Shown one piece after another: positions 1 to 7,011 of a stretch of 11,256 nt of DNA (position 1 is the first letter of the stretch; the number at the start of each line of letters is the position of its first letter). A model generated the notes under the pieces. The model ran no database searches and was not told the DNA's origin. It was given only the letters and a program-made list of their open reading frames with translations. Origin of the DNA: Thermoplasmata archaeon (GTDB taxonomy: Archaea; Thermoplasmatota; Thermoplasmata; Lutacidiplasmatales; UBA184). The stretch is taken from assembly GCA_030043545.1 (NCBI GenBank), contig JASHXM010000208.1, positions 1 through 11,256 on the forward strand, given 5' to 3'. The position numbers and the translations under genes are program-made.

Positions 1-1608
1 GGCCTGCCGCGGTACTACGCCGAGCTGTCGCTGTTCCTGGCGGCGATGAGCGGCCTGGTGCTCTCCGACAACCTCCTCGAGTTCTTCCTGTTCTGGGAGC
101 TGGTCGGCGTCTGCTCGTACTTCCTGATCGGATTCTACTACGAGAAGCCGAGCGCCGCCTCGGCGGCGAAGGAGGCGTTCCTCGTCACGCGCGTCGGTGA
201 CGTGCTGTTCCTGCTCGGCGTCTTCCTCTACTTCTCCCACTACGCGCTCGCCGGTCCCGGCGGCGGGTGGGCGGCGAGCGGCTTCCTGTTCGCGAACGGC
301 AGCCAGCCGTTCCTCGCCGGCTCATTCGGCGGCTCCTCGACGGTGCTCACCGTCGCCGGCCTCCTGATCCTCGGCGGCGCGGCCGGGAAGAGCGCGCAGT
401 TCCCGCTCCACGTCTGGCTGCCGGACGCGATGGAGGGGCCGACGACCGTCTCGGCGCTGATCCACGCGGCGACGATGGTCGCCGCCGGCGTGTACCTGCT
501 GGCGGTGACGAGCCTGTTCCTGGGGTTCACCGCCGCCGATCAACTCGCGATCGTCGCGATCGGCGGCTTCACCGCGTTCTTCGCGGCGACGATGGCCGTC
601 GTCCACCCCGACATCAAACGGGTGATCGCGTACTCGACGATCAGCCAGCTCGGCTACATGGTGCTCGCCGTCGGCGCCGGCTTCACGATGGTCGGGCTGT
701 ACCACCTGTTCACCCACGCGTTCTTCAAGGCGCTCCTGTTCCTCGCCGCCGGCTCGGTGATCCACGCCGTCGGCACGCAGGACCTGTTCAAGATGGGCGG
801 GCTGAAGCGCCCGATGCGGCTCACCGGCATCGCCTTCGCAATCGGCGGGCTCGCGCTCGCCGGGATCCCGCCGTTCGCCGGCTTCTGGAGCAAGGACGAC
901 ATCCTCTCCTCCGTCTACAGCCAGCTCGGCAGCCACCCCGCCTACTGGCCGTTCTTCCTGCTCGCGTTCGCCGCCGTCTTCCTGACGGCGTACTACATCT
1001 TCCGGGCGTGGTTCCTGGCGTTCTCCGGCGACCACGTCCGCGATCCCACGCTCCCCGCGGCGCACGAGGGGCCGTGGGTGATGCAGGTGCCGCTCGTCGT
1101 CCTCTCCGCCCTCGCGATCGCGGCGGGCGCGATCGCCTTCGTCCCCGGCTTCTCGAACCTCTTCCCCGGGGCGGGCGTTCCGCCGCACTTCGGGACGACC
1201 GACCTCCTCCTCTCCGCGGCGAGCGTCGGCCTCGCCGGCGCTGGCATCCTCCTCGCCTGGCGCCTCTGGGGGAACGGGCGGGTCTACGCGCTCCCCGCGG
1301 CGAGCCCGGCGCAGCCGGTCCGCCAGCTGCTCCTGAACCGGTACTACATGAAAGCCGGCTACGACTGGATCGGCGCGCGCGGCGTCTACACGGTCGCCCG
1401 GGGCGCCGACTTCGTCGACCGGTACGTCATCGACGGGACGGTCCACGGCTTCGAGCGGGCGTTCGGCGGCCTCTCCGACCGGCTCCGTCGGATCCAGACC
1501 GGGCTCGTCTCCGACTACGCGGCGTACTTCGTCGGCGGGCTGATCGCCGTCTTCGCGCTCCTCCTGCTCGTCGCCCCGATCCTGGTCGCCCGGTTCGGAG
1601 GCGGGTAG
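1..1608 (+). CDS. nuoL: NuoL-like proton-pumping subunit of complex I (5' partial)
   Basis: The reading frame is open from base 1, so the start lies upstream; the Met at 46 is internal because the 15 codons before it continue the family sequence. The product is a multi-span membrane antiporter-like subunit that moves protons when complex I reduces quinone. Counting from the Met at 46, visible hallmarks are FWELVG with the key Glu18, EKPSAA and TRVGD, then GKSAQFPLHVWLPDAMEGPT with pump Lys115, THAFFKALLF with Lys228, and GFWSKDDI with Lys283. The C-terminal 100 residues have the NuoL-specific layout: a long amphipathic stretch (VIDGTVHGFERAF...) followed by a final membrane helix, matching the lateral helix that clamps the other antiporter subunits. 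About 535 residues are present of a usual 600-700, so roughly the first 100 are missing. It could equally be named FpoL/NdhF-like; the electron donor cannot be told from here. Confidence 0.95.
   Translation, partial: GLPRYYAELSLFLAAMSGLVLSDNLLEFFLFWELVGVCSYFLIGFYYEKPSAASAAKEAFLVTRVGDVLFLLGVFLYFSHYALAGPGGGWAASGFLFANGSQPFLAGSFGGSSTVLTVAGLLILGGAAGKSAQFPLHVWLPDAMEGPTTVSALIHAATMVAAGVYLLAVTSLFLGFTAADQLAIVAIGGFTAFFAATMAVVHPDIKRVIAYSTISQLGYMVLAVGAGFTMVGLYHLFTHAFFKALLFLAAGSVIHAVGTQDLFKMGGLKRPMRLTGIAFAIGGLALAGIPPFAGFWSKDDILSSVYSQLGSHPAYWPFFLLAFAAVFLTAYYIFRAWFLAFSGDHVRDPTLPAAHEGPWVMQVPLVVLSALAIAAGAIAFVPGFSNLFPGAGVPPHFGTTDLLLSAASVGLAGAGILLAWRLWGNGRVYALPAASPAQPVRQLLLNRYYMKAGYDWIGARGVYTVARGADFVDRYVIDGTVHGFERAFGGLSDRLRRIQTGLVSDYAAYFVGGLIAVFALLLLVAPILVARFGGG
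1597..1601 (+). promoter_or_regulatory. Shine-Dalgarno site for nuoM
   Basis: GGAGG lies inside the last codons of nuoL, 11 nt before the ATG at 1613. It supports that start and translation of nuoM from the shared transcript. Confidence 0.6.
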
Positions 1609-1612
1609 TCCG

Positions 1613-3100
1613 ATGTGGCCGTGGATCTCGATCACGCTCCTCTCCGTCGTGGCGGGGACCGCGCTCACGTTCGTCTCCGGCCGGTACGCGCGGTGGACGG
1701 CGCTCGCGACCGCGATCGTCTTCCTCGGGGAGGTCGGTCTCTTGTTCTACGCGTTCTCCGGCTGGAGCACGTCGGGCGGGATCCTCGGGGGGTTCGCCGA
1801 GACCGAGACCCACGCGTGGATCCACGTCTCGTGGCTGTCGATCAACTACTCGGTCGGCATCGACGGGATCTCGCTGGTCCTCGTCCTGCTGACCGCGATC
1901 CTCCAGATCGCGACGGTCGTCTACTCGTGGGCGGAGTCGAACCGGCCCGCCGCGTACTTCGGGCTGGTCGGACTCACGTGCGTCGGTTCGTTCGGCGTCT
2001 TCGTCGCGCTCGACGTCCTCCTGTTCTTCCTGTTCTGGGAGGCCGTCCTGATCCCGATGTTCTTCCTGATCGGAGTCTGGGGCGGACCGCGCCGCCGATA
2101 CGCCGCGCTGAAGTTCTTCATCTACACCCACGTCGCGTCGGTCGTGATGCTGGTCGCCCTCCTCGCGACCGCATTCTACGGCCAGGCCGGCTCGGGCACC
2201 ACCTCGCTCGACTTCACGGCGATCGCCCAGGCGGCGAACTCGCACCTGACCGCCGTCGCGCAGACGTTCCTGTTCGTCGCGATGCTGTTCGGCTTCGGCG
2301 TGAAGTTCCCGATCGTGCCGTTCCACACGTGGTTGCCCGACGCGCACGTCGAGGCGCCGACCGGCGGCTCCGTGCTCCTCGCGGGCCTCCTCCTGAAGCT
2401 CGGCGGCTACGGGTTGATCCGGTGGGCCGTCGAGATCCTGCCGCAGGGGTTCGCCCACGCCCGGCCGCTCGTCCTCCTGATCGCGCTCCTCTCGATCGCG
2501 TGGGGGTCGATCGTCTCCCTCGCGCAGCGGGACATGAAACGGCTCGTCGCGTTCTCGTCGATCAACCACATGGGGATCGTCCTGCTCGCGATCGCGGTGA
2601 ACAGCTCGCTGGGCCTGATGGCCGCGGTGCTCCTCATGTTCGCCCACGGGATCGTGAGCGCGCTCCTGTTCATGACCGCCGGGAGCTTCCATCACACGTT
2701 CGGCACGCGGGACCTGGCCTCGGTCGGCGGGATCACGCCGACCACCCCGGCGCTCTCCACGATGATCATGGCCGGATCGTTAGCGTCCCTCGGTCTTCCG
2801 GCGCTGATCAGCTTCCCCGCCGAGTTCGCCGCCCTCCTCGCCACCTGGGCCGCGTTCGGCTACTGGGTGTTCCTGCCGCTCGGGATCCTCGTCGTCACCG
2901 CCGCGTTCTACCTGTGGATGATGCAGCGGGTGCTGTTCGGCCCCCCCCGGGACGTGCCGGCGACGGCGCACGACGTCCCGTGGTACGAGGGGGTCGGCAT
3001 GGGGATCCTGGTCGGGCTCGCGGTGCTGTTCGGCATCCTCCCCGGGCTCCTCGTGAACGTGATCGCGAACTCCCCGGTGAAGGGGTTCCCGGGGCCGTAG
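1613..3100 (+). CDS. nuoM: NuoM-like proton-pumping subunit of complex I
   Basis: This is the second antiporter-like membrane subunit of complex I, 495 residues, a normal full length. It starts 4 nt after nuoL stops. Family residues needed for proton transfer are all visible: Glu143 in FLFWEAVLIPMFF, Lys231 in VKFPIVPFHTWLPDAHVEAPT, Lys262 in LLLKLGGYG, His319 in SSINHMG, His345 in FAHG and Glu404 in SFPAEF. The segment around Glu404 reads LISFPAEF where many relatives have a G-F-V-G-E-F type sequence; the acidic residue is kept. About 14 hydrophobic segments span the protein. It works in the membrane beside NuoL and NuoN and is co-transcribed with them. A C8 run at 2941-2948 is read through in frame as Gly-Pro-Pro-Arg. 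Identification rests on strong motif conservation; Mrp-type antiporters are related, but the nuoL-M-N order and the full HTWLPDAH signature favour complex I. Confidence 0.97.
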   Translation: MWPWISITLLSVVAGTALTFVSGRYARWTALATAIVFLGEVGLLFYAFSGWSTSGGILGGFAETETHAWIHVSWLSINYSVGIDGISLVLVLLTAILQIATVVYSWAESNRPAAYFGLVGLTCVGSFGVFVALDVLLFFLFWEAVLIPMFFLIGVWGGPRRRYAALKFFIYTHVASVVMLVALLATAFYGQAGSGTTSLDFTAIAQAANSHLTAVAQTFLFVAMLFGFGVKFPIVPFHTWLPDAHVEAPTGGSVLLAGLLLKLGGYGLIRWAVEILPQGFAHARPLVLLIALLSIAWGSIVSLAQRDMKRLVAFSSINHMGIVLLAIAVNSSLGLMAAVLLMFAHGIVSALLFMTAGSFHHTFGTRDLASVGGITPTTPALSTMIMAGSLASLGLPALISFPAEFAALLATWAAFGYWVFLPLGILVVTAAFYLWMMQRVLFGPPRDVPATAHDVPWYEGVGMGILVGLAVLFGILPGLLVNVIANSPVKGFPGP

Positions 3101-3104
3101 ACCG

Positions 3105-4691
3105 ATGGAGACGCTCGCGCTCGCCGCCCCGTACGTCCCCGAGCTGATCGTCCTCGGGGCGGCGCTGCTCGTCTTCCTGTGCGACGTCCTCGGGCTCCGG
3201 CGCACCGAGTGGGTCGGTGGGATCGCCGTCAGTGGTTCCGCGCTCGCTCTGCTCGCGGTCCTCGCCGACCTCGGCACCGCCGGACTCGGGGTGTTCCGGA
3301 CGCTCCCCGCGAGCTCGGTCGACGCCGCTCCGACCGCCGCGCTCACGGCGTACACGTCGCTCGGCCTCATCTTCGCCGCGATCTTCCTGATCGCGGCGCT
3401 CCTGGTCGCGCTCGCGTCGACGAGCCGTCCCTCCGAGGAGCGCGGCGCGCCGATCTTCTTCGGTCTCCTCCTCCTCGCCACCCTGGGGATGCTGCTCGCG
3501 ACGATCGCGGCAGACCTGATCTTCCTCCTCCTCGCGATCGAGGTGACGAGCATCTCCACGTACGTGATGGTCGGCTACACGCGCCGGGGGAGCCGCTCGC
3601 TCGAGGCGGCGATGAAGTTCTACATCGTCGGCGCCCTCTCCTCCACCCTCGCGTTCTTCGGCGCGTCGCTCGTCTTCGGCGCGTTCGGGACGACGAACCT
3701 GTACGCGATCCGGGCCGTGCTCGCGACCGGGTCCATCGGATACCCGGTCCTCGCCCTCCTCGGCTTCGGGTTCATCATCGCGGGCCTCGCGTTCAAGACG
3801 ACGCTCGTTCCGTTCCACGCCTGGGCGGTCGACGTCTACGACGGCGCCCCGAGCGAGGTGAGCGCCTTCCTGGCGGGGGCGTCGAAGAAGCTCGGGCTGT
3901 TCGCGATCTTTCTCGTGTTCGTCGGCCCGGTGCTGTTCGTCGCCACCGGTGGGGGTTCCCTGTTCCCCGGAGGTTCGCTCGACCTCGGCCCGGTCCTCCG
4001 GTTGGTGTTCGCGATCGTCGCCGTCGGGACGATGACGTTCGGCAACGTCCTCGCGCTCCTCCAGAAGGAGATGAAGCGGATGCTCGCCTACTCGTCGATC
4101 AGCCAGGCCGGCTATCTGCTCCTCGGGATCGCGATCGGCACCGCTCCGGGGCTCGCCGGCGCGACGCTCCAGGCGTTCGCGCACGTGTTCATGAAGACCG
4201 GCGCGTTCCTGGTCGTCGCCGCCGCTGCGGCGGTCGGCATCGGGCCGCTGATCGACGACTGGCGGGGGGTCGGGAGCCGACGGCCGCTCCTCGCGGTCGC
4301 CTTCGCCGTCCTCCTGCTCTCCCTCGCCGGCGTCCCGCTGACGGTCGGCTTCGTCTCGAAGTTCGTCCTGTTCAGCGCGGCGGTCCAGGCGCAGGGCCTC
4401 TACGTCTGGCTCGCCGTCGCCGGCCTCCTCAACAGCGCGCTGTCGGTGTTCTACTACGGACGCGTGCTGAAGGTGATCTACTTCGACCCGGCCGCGCCCG
4501 CGGCGACCCCGGCCGGGGCCGTCGTCGGCGGCTCCGACGCGCCCCCCCTCCCCGCCGGCGGGATCGGCTACGGCCGGGCGGCCGCGATCGGCATTACGGC
4601 GATCGTCGTCGTCGCGCTCGGCATCGACCCGCAGCCGGTGCTCGGCGCCATCCAGAGCGCCGCCACCCACTTCCTCGCGACCGGAGCGTGA
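3105..4691 (+). CDS. nuoN: NuoN-like proton-pumping subunit of complex I
   Basis: This is the third antiporter-like subunit, 528 residues, slightly longer than typical NuoN (about 480-500). The ATG sits 4 nt after the nuoM stop. Conserved pump residues can be seen: Glu146 in LLLAIEVTSISTYVMVGY, Lys231 in AFKTTLVPFHAWAVDVYDGAP, Lys261/Lys262 in GASKKLG, and Lys419 in GFVSKFVLF. The motif KEMKRMLAYSSISQAGYLLLG (residues 321-341) is the usual NuoN broken-helix region. The extra length lies mainly in a Gly/Pro/Ala-rich loop (about residues 475-500) before the last hydrophobic helix. Only a weak upstream purine-rich stretch (GGTGAAGGGG, ending about 20 nt before the start) is seen, so translation may depend on termination-reinitiation from nuoM. 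It completes the proton-channel block L-M-N; upstream hydrophilic and J/K/H subunits are presumably left of the window. Confidence 0.95.
   Translation: METLALAAPYVPELIVLGAALLVFLCDVLGLRRTEWVGGIAVSGSALALLAVLADLGTAGLGVFRTLPASSVDAAPTAALTAYTSLGLIFAAIFLIAALLVALASTSRPSEERGAPIFFGLLLLATLGMLLATIAADLIFLLLAIEVTSISTYVMVGYTRRGSRSLEAAMKFYIVGALSSTLAFFGASLVFGAFGTTNLYAIRAVLATGSIGYPVLALLGFGFIIAGLAFKTTLVPFHAWAVDVYDGAPSEVSAFLAGASKKLGLFAIFLVFVGPVLFVATGGGSLFPGGSLDLGPVLRLVFAIVAVGTMTFGNVLALLQKEMKRMLAYSSISQAGYLLLGIAIGTAPGLAGATLQAFAHVFMKTGAFLVVAAAAAVGIGPLIDDWRGVGSRRPLLAVAFAVLLLSLAGVPLTVGFVSKFVLFSAAVQAQGLYVWLAVAGLLNSALSVFYYGRVLKVIYFDPAAPAATPAGAVVGGSDAPPLPAGGIGYGRAAAIGITAIVVVALGIDPQPVLGAIQSAATHFLATGA
4683..4686 (+). promoter_or_regulatory. 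Ribosome-binding site supporting the GTG start at 4696
   Basis: GGAG (followed by GTGA through the nuoN stop codon) lies 9 nt before GTG 4696. It supports GTG as the start of the flavoprotein gene, because the next residues (ERFDVAVVGAGPAG) place the dinucleotide-binding strand directly at the N terminus as the family expects. Confidence 0.55.
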
Positions 4692-4695
4692 GCCC

Positions 4696-5796
4696 GTGGA
4701 GCGGTTCGACGTCGCCGTGGTCGGCGCCGGACCCGCGGGGTCCCTGGCCGCCCGGGCGGCGGCCGAAGCCGGCGCTCGGACGCTGCTCGTCGACCATCGC
4801 CGGGAGATCGGACAGCCGGTGCAGTGCGGGGAGTTCGTCCCCGCCCCGGAGGAGCTGGCCGACCTCCTCGAGCCGTCCGCCCCGATCGCGGCGGCGTACG
4901 GGATCCCGCCCGAGGCCGTCCTTCGGGAGACCCGCTGGATGAGCTGCGTCTCGCCGTACGGACGGCGGTACCGATTCCCGCTCCGGGGGCTCACGGTCTC
5001 CCGCCGGGCGTTCGACAAGGCGCTGGCGGTCCGCGCGGAAGGGGCCGGCGCCGAGCTCCGCTTTCCGGTCGGGGTGACCTCGGTCCGGAACGGCGAGCTC
5101 ACCCTCACGGACGGAGGGCGGGTCGTCGCGACGACGATCGTGGCCGCCGACGGACCGACTTCGACGGTCGCGCACGCCGTGGGGTTCGCCCCGAGACGCA
5201 CGATGTTCCGGATGATCACCGCGACCGTCGACGGGCCGTTGTCGGACGAGATCGCGCTGTACTTCGGACGGACGGCCCCGGGGGGGTACGCCTGGTGCTT
5301 CCCTCGGTCGCACGACGCGAACGTGGGTCTGGGGGTCGCAGGGCTGCCCGCCCGCACGACGCTGGGCGGGCTGTTGGAGCGGTTCGCCGCGCGCGAGCGC
5401 CTGGGCGAGCTGCGGGAGCGGACCCCCTGGTGGGTCCCGATCGGCCCGCCCCCGAGGAGCCTCGTCGTCGGGAACGCGCTGTTCGCCGGCGATGCGGCGA
5501 ACCTGGTGATGGCGACGAACGGGGCGGGGATCCCGACCGCGATGCTCTCGGGCTGGCTCGCCGGGGGCGCGGCGGCCCGGCATGCTCGGGAAGGGGCACC
5601 CCTCGCCGACTACGACGCGGCCTGGCGCTCGGCGCTGTACCGCCCGCTTGCTCGCGGCGCGCGCATCGAGCGCACCGCCGGGTGGGTCGCACGGTCGGAC
5701 GCGCTCTTGGCGCTCGGAATGCGCTATATCGGAGCACCGGGTCTCGACTCAGTGATGCGGCTTCGCTGGCCCGCACGGCTCGGAGGCGCCTCATGA
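4696..5796 (+). CDS. Geranylgeranyl reductase family FAD-dependent enzyme
   Basis: This flavoprotein family reduces double bonds of geranylgeranyl chains in archaeal ether lipids, in menaquinone tails or, elsewhere, in chlorophyll precursors. The 366-residue product starts at GTG with an FAD-binding beta-alpha-beta fold: VVGAGPAGSLAARAAAEAG with the GxGxxG glycines at 10, 12 and 15. EIGQPVQCGEF follows (residues 38-47), carrying the family Cys44-Gly-Glu. Further motifs are the ADGPTS loop (151-156), PGGYAWCFP (195-203), which is the substrate-side signature of this family, and LFAGDAANL (262-270) with the FAD-contacting Gly265-Asp266. The C-terminal tail is alpha-helical and basic. The gene begins 4 nt after nuoN and overlaps the polyprenyl synthase by 4 nt, so supply and saturation of an isoprenoid chain are genetically linked to complex I. 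Whether the true substrate is menaquinone or digeranylgeranylglycerophospholipid cannot be settled from sequence; membership of the family is clear. Confidence 0.9.
   Translation: MERFDVAVVGAGPAGSLAARAAAEAGARTLLVDHRREIGQPVQCGEFVPAPEELADLLEPSAPIAAAYGIPPEAVLRETRWMSCVSPYGRRYRFPLRGLTVSRRAFDKALAVRAEGAGAELRFPVGVTSVRNGELTLTDGGRVVATTIVAADGPTSTVAHAVGFAPRRTMFRMITATVDGPLSDEIALYFGRTAPGGYAWCFPRSHDANVGLGVAGLPARTTLGGLLERFAARERLGELRERTPWWVPIGPPPRSLVVGNALFAGDAANLVMATNGAGIPTAMLSGWLAGGAAARHAREGAPLADYDAAWRSALYRPLARGARIERTAGWVARSDALLALGMRYIGAPGLDSVMRLRWPARLGGAS
5782..5786 (+). promoter_or_regulatory. Shine-Dalgarno site for the polyprenyl synthase
   Basis: GGAGG with 6 nt spacing to ATG 5793. It fixes this ATG, inside the ATGA overlap with the upstream stop, as the start rather than in-frame codons further upstream in the same long open frame. 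Confidence 0.7.
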
Positions 5797-6848
5797 CGAG
5801 CCCGGCAGGGGCGGAGCCGGTCGAGCCGTCGATCGAGCACCTCGTGGCCGAGACGCTCGGCCCCGACGTCGAGCGGGAGCTGGTCGGCCTCTTGCCGATC
5901 CTCGAGCAGGACCTCGCCGCGATCGACCTCCGGCTGCACCAGGTGCTCGGCTCGCGCTACGCGCAGCTCACCGAGGCGGCCCGCTACGCCTGCTCGATGG
6001 GCGGGAAACGGGTGCGCCCGCTCCTGATGGCGGCGGCGTACCGGGCGCTCGGCGCCGACTCCCCCCAGCCGATCGTCTCCCTCGCGGCCGCCTTCCAGCT
6101 GATCCACACCGCGACACTCGTGCACGACGACGTCATCGATCACGCCGACACGCGGAGGGGCCGGCCGTCGATGCCGCGGGCGTACGGCGTCCCCCTTTCG
6201 ATTGTCTCGGGGGACTACCTGTTCGTCCGCGCGTTCGAACTGGCGGCGGAGTACCCCAAATCAATCATCCTGAGGTGCGGCGAGTCGTGCGCCGACCTGG
6301 TCGAAGGGGAGGTGCTCCAGGAGTCGGCCCGGTTCGACCTCTCCGGGGGCCGCGCGCATTACTTCCGCGTCGTCGAGCGGAAGACCGCCGCAATCATCGC
6401 TGCAGCGCTCGCCTCCTGCGCGGAGATCCGGGAGGTCGCGCCCCCTCAGATCGATGCATTGGCCGGGTATGGCCGATCCCTCGGAATCGCCTTCCAAATC
6501 CGCGACGACCTGCTCGACGTGCTCGGGGATTCGGATCTGCTTGGAAAGCCGCTGTTCGGCGACTTCCGGGAAGGGAACCCGACCCTGCTCACACTCGAGG
6601 CGTATGGCCGGCTCGAGGGACGGCGGCAGGGCGAGTTCGAGGAGCTATTCCAGCTGCGCCGGAAGCGGACCCGGCACCTGCTCCGACTCAAGGAGCTCGT
6701 GGAGCTTTCCGGGGCTCCCGGCGCTGTGGCCGAGGAGGCGCGTACGTGGGCCGAGCAGGCGCGGGCAGCGCTAGAGCCCCTCCCCCCGGGTCCGTTCCGA
6801 CGTCTCCTTGAGCAGCTCGCTGTGGCGGCCGCCGACCGACGGTTTTGA
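5793..6848 (+). CDS. trans-Polyprenyl diphosphate synthase (medium/long-chain type)
   Basis: This soluble all-alpha enzyme condenses isopentenyl diphosphate onto an allylic diphosphate. The product has 351 residues, typical for the family. Motifs in order: GGKRVRP (70-76) binding IPP; HTATLVHDDVID with the first Asp-rich motif D112-D113-x-x-D116 and RRGRPS after it; ERKTAA with K197-T198; FQIRDDLLD with the second Asp-rich motif D238-D239-x-x-D242; and GKP (251-253). The fifth and fourth residues before D112 are Ala107 and Thr108, not the bulky aromatics that stop chain growth at C15. The sequence HTATLVHDDVID resembles quinone-tail synthases (IspB/HepT-like) more than classical archaeal GGPP synthases. 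The usual Lys after the second motif (REGK-T) is Asn262 here (REGNPT). The gene ends the nuo operon and overlaps the geranylgeranyl reductase, suggesting a joint role in making a menaquinone side chain; a GGPP synthase role for membrane lipids is the alternative. Confidence 0.92.
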   Translation: MTSPAGAEPVEPSIEHLVAETLGPDVERELVGLLPILEQDLAAIDLRLHQVLGSRYAQLTEAARYACSMGGKRVRPLLMAAAYRALGADSPQPIVSLAAAFQLIHTATLVHDDVIDHADTRRGRPSMPRAYGVPLSIVSGDYLFVRAFELAAEYPKSIILRCGESCADLVEGEVLQESARFDLSGGRAHYFRVVERKTAAIIAAALASCAEIREVAPPQIDALAGYGRSLGIAFQIRDDLLDVLGDSDLLGKPLFGDFREGNPTLLTLEAYGRLEGRRQGEFEELFQLRRKRTRHLLRLKELVELSGAPGAVAEEARTWAEQARAALEPLPPGPFRRLLEQLAVAAADRRF

Positions 6849-6972
6849 CGTCTGCGCGCCTCGGCCGAGTCCGCCGGTCTCCTGTCCCCCCAGGAGCACG
6901 ACGAGTCCTTTCGAGCCTCGTGGCCTGATCCGCTGGGGCTCCCGCCCGCGGTGTCAATCGACCCGGAGCTCA

Positions 6973-6990
6973 CGAGCCGTTAAGGGCTCG
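6973..6990 (+). promoter_or_regulatory. Candidate promoter/operator dyad upstream of the surface protein
   Basis: CGAGCC-GTTAAG-GGCTCG is an inverted repeat with perfect 6-bp arms whose centre is the symmetric TTAA (6980-6983). The centre lies about 30 nt before the ATG at 7012, which is where a TATA element would sit if the mRNA begins at or near that ATG. No Shine-Dalgarno sequence precedes 7012, in line with a leaderless transcript. A second AT-rich spot (AATCTTACA, 6992-7000) is an alternative TATA element that would fit a start at ATG 7051. The rest of the 163-nt gap (6849-7011) holds only a palindrome CTCGGCCGAG at 6860-6869. That this is a regulator-binding site is inference. Confidence 0.4.
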
Positions 6991-7011
6991 CAATCTTACA
7001 GAACGTCCGAT

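Noticed and set aside
267-1892. 541-codon + strand frame crossing the nuoL/nuoM boundary
   Set aside because: Its Arg/Pro-rich translation is a frame-shifted shadow of nuoL and nuoM. The same applies to frames at 1615-3147 and 3179-4942.
1427-2695. 422-codon - strand frame and a similar one at 322-1668
   Set aside because: Charged, repetitive translation typical of the antisense of GC-rich genes; no start signal, no family resemblance.
2761-2830. Possible frameshift or defect in nuoM near the rare TTA codon and the LISFPAEF segment
   Set aside because: The frame is continuous and the essential Glu404 is aligned. Only the flanking residues differ from common NuoM sequences.
2895-5357. 820-codon open frame on the - strand opposite nuoM, nuoN and the reductase
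   Set aside because: It is a by-product of GC-rich codon periodicity. The translation is Arg/Glu/Asp-rich low-complexity sequence with no domain, and the + strand genes it opposes have unmistakable family motifs.
6808-7011. In-frame TTG extension of the surface protein back into the polyprenyl synthase
   Set aside because: It would put 68 hydrophilic residues before the signal peptide and overlap a conserved gene by 41 nt. The spacer is open only because it is GC-rich.
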